Positions 4,255-5,553 of a DNA stretch of 5,553 bases are shown piece after piece; position 1 is the first letter of the stretch, and every line of letters starts with the position of its first letter. The stretch comes from Acidobacteriota bacterium. GTDB lineage: Bacteria > Acidobacteriota > Polarisedimenticolia > Gp22-AA2. Location of the stretch: NCBI GenBank assembly GCA_016177515.1, contig JACOUZ010000307.1:1-5553 (forward strand), given 5' to 3'. The translations under genes and the position numbers were made by a program. A model generated the notes under the pieces. The model saw nothing but the letters and a program-made list of their open reading frames with translations, did not search any database and was not told the origin of the DNA.

Positions 4255-5514
4255 ATGCTCCGCCGGAGACTATCGGCCCCGCACCGATCCGCCCTGCTCC
4301 TGATCGCCGCCCTTCTCGCGCCCATCGCCGCGGCGGCGTGCGGCGATTCCGACCCTGCCCGGGCTCTCGCGGAAGCGCGGCGGCTGCGCGCATCCGGCCG
4401 CGCGGCGGAGTCCGCCGCCCTTCTCGCCCGGCTGCTCGAGCGGTCTCCCGCAGACTACACGCTGCATTACGAACGGGGCCTCTCCCTGCTCGCCGCCGGC
4501 CTCCACGCGGAGGCCCTCGCGGAGGCCGGCAGCGCCATCGAGGCCGCCCCCGCGGCTTCCGACGCGCGCCTGCTGCGTGCCGACGTCCTCCTGGCGCTCG
4601 GCCGCGAGGACGAGGCCCTGCCGGAGCTCCGGCAGGTGGTGGCCTCCGACCCGTCCCGCACGGGAGTGCACCGCCGCATGGGGGCCATCCACGCCCGTGC
4701 CGGCCGTCTCGAGCAGGCCCTGAACCAGTTCGAGAAGGAGCTCAAGGTCAATCCCAAAGACGCCGGCACTCTCACGGAGGTGGGGGTCTTCCTGTTCCAG
4801 GCCGGCCGCATTCCCGAGGCGGCCGAGCGCCTGGAGCGCGCCGCCGCCCTGGCGCCGAAGTCGCCCAGAGCCCGCCAGTTCCTGGCGGAGGTTCGCTTCA
4901 AGCAGTCGCGCCATCAGGAGGGACTCGAGCTGCAGAAGGGCGCCCTGGCGGACGCCCCCGACGACGTCCAGCTCGTGGTGAACCACGCGGCGGCCCTGGA
5001 GACTTACAGCGATCCGCACCTGGCCGAGGCGGTGCTCAAGTCCGCCCTCGACCGGGGCCTGAAGGACGCGCGCATCCACATCCAGATGGGCAGGCACTAC
5101 CGCGAATGGCTGCGGTTCGACGAGGCGGTCGCGGCCCTGAAGCAGGCGATCGAGATGGCCCCGGGAAACGCCGACGCCCGCTTCCAGCTCGGCCGGACCT
5201 ACCTCAACCAGGGCCGGAACGACGAGGCCCTGGCGGAATTCCAGGAGGCGAGCCGCCTGGCCCCCACCGACCCCTACGCCTGGTACTACATCGGCTCGAT
5301 CCTCGCCGGGCAGGGGAAGACCGCCGAGGCGATCCCACTGTACCGGCGCTCGCTCGAGCTCGACCCCCTCAATCCGAAGGCCCACTACTCGCTGGCCAAG
5401 GCCCTGGTGAAGACCGGCCGGAAGCAGGAGGCGGCCGCGGAGTTCGCGCTCCATGCCAGGCTGCTCGCGAAGCTCAGGGAGATCAAGCTTGAAGGGGTCG
5501 CCACCGCTGACTGA
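4255..5514 (+). CDS. Lipoprotein or exported protein made of 11 tandem TPR repeats
   Basis: This 419-aa protein starts with a bacterial signal peptide: basic M-L-R-R-R, hydrophobic core about 13-24, then A-A-A-A-C29. Cys29 could be lipidated, although Ala rather than Leu at -3 makes the lipobox weak; cleavage by ordinary signal peptidase is the alternative. From Pro34 to Leu407 I can divide the sequence into exactly eleven 34-residue TPR units with no insertions, followed by a 12-residue tail. Most units show the TPR pattern of a large residue near position 4, small residues near 8 and 20, A-G or L-G at 14-15, and P near position 32. Units 8-10 (272-373) are the most canonical, units 6 and 7 the most divergent. 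TPR superhelices bind proteins or peptides, so a periplasmic scaffold is likely. No catalytic domain is present and the partner is unknown. ATG 4255 is fixed by the signal peptide and by an in-frame stop two codons upstream, despite the missing ribosome-binding site. Confidence 0.9.
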   Translation: MLRRRLSAPHRSALLLIAALLAPIAAAACGDSDPARALAEARRLRASGRAAESAALLARLLERSPADYTLHYERGLSLLAAGLHAEALAEAGSAIEAAPAASDARLLRADVLLALGREDEALPELRQVVASDPSRTGVHRRMGAIHARAGRLEQALNQFEKELKVNPKDAGTLTEVGVFLFQAGRIPEAAERLERAAALAPKSPRARQFLAEVRFKQSRHQEGLELQKGALADAPDDVQLVVNHAAALETYSDPHLAEAVLKSALDRGLKDARIHIQMGRHYREWLRFDEAVAALKQAIEMAPGNADARFQLGRTYLNQGRNDEALAEFQEASRLAPTDPYAWYYIGSILAGQGKTAEAIPLYRRSLELDPLNPKAHYSLAKALVKTGRKQEAAAEFALHARLLAKLREIKLEGVATAD

Positions 5515-5553
5515 CCGCCGGCCCCTTACCGCCGCGCCGGCCCGATTCCTCGC
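5476..5553 (+). CDS. Possible start of a further gene (TTG 5489), running off the window
   Basis: A frame beginning at TTG 5489 stays open to the window end, 21 codons (L/M-K-G-S-P-P-L-T-D-R-R-P-L-T). It is preceded by AGGGAG (5476-5481) at a 7-nt spacing and would overlap the end of the TPR gene by 26 bases in another frame. TTG with a good binding site is also used by the acetyltransferase gene here. The stretch is short, GC-rich and without a recognisable motif, so this is a tentative call; the ribosome-binding site is included in the range. Confidence 0.3.

Noticed and set aside
4236..5492. 418-codon plus frame and a 394-codon minus frame over the TPR gene
   Set aside because: The plus frame is Arg/Pro/Gly/Ala low complexity and the minus frame has no motif. 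The TPR periodicity in the 4255 frame is decisive.
1..5553. Defence system, prophage, insertion sequence, CRISPR array or tRNA
   Set aside because: No transposase or integrase-like frame, no spaced direct repeats, no terminal inverted repeats and no cloverleaf were seen. Codon use appears uniform across the genes.

Overview
The window is an ordinary-looking stretch of chromosome from a GC-rich bacterium. Third codon positions are overwhelmingly G or C, GTG and TTG starts are used beside ATG, and long open frames appear antisense to every real gene. The gene set points to a Gram-negative, probably environmental lineage: an exported M49-like metallopeptidase, a stand-alone HAMP membrane protein, a CspA-type protein and a TPR lipoprotein. 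Acidobacteriota or a deltaproteobacterial-type phylum would fit, but I cannot fix the phylum from this sequence. I see no insertion sequence, integrase, phage gene, CRISPR array, tRNA or rRNA.

Layout. (1) At 1-276 (+) is the 3' part of a small membrane-anchored coiled-coil protein. (2) At 1276-269 (-) is a double-GNAT acetyltransferase-like protein whose last 8 bases overlap the first gene tail to tail. (3) At 2960-1293 (-) is an exported M49-like (dipeptidyl-peptidase III-like) zinc peptidase. Its stop codon lies within the ribosome-binding region of the acetyltransferase, so the two form a tight operon. (4) A 161-bp divergent intergenic region follows. It holds a near-consensus sigma-70 promoter to the right (TTGACA-17-TATATT) and a probable extended -10 promoter to the left. 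(5) At 3122-3829 (+) is a two-transmembrane HAMP protein with no output domain. (6) At 3915-4115 (+) is a 66-aa cold-shock protein. Between genes 5 and 6 lies a textbook intrinsic terminator, placed just where the cold-shock gene's own promoter would put the start of its leader RNA. (7) At 4255-5514 (+) is a lipoprotein made of 11 uninterrupted TPR repeats, apparently expressed from a leaderless or near-leaderless mRNA. (8) At the right edge an overlapping TTG-initiated frame may be the start of the next gene. The longest stretch without a gene is the 161-bp divergent region.

How the parts relate. The peptidase and acetyltransferase look co-transcribed and translationally linked. The HAMP protein, the cold-shock protein and the TPR protein each appear to have their own promoter, and no shared pathway is evident. 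I found no clearly new multi-gene system. The observation most worth following is the terminator hairpin plus U8 tract in front of the cold-shock gene, which could be an attenuator or antitermination control responsive to the cold-shock protein itself.
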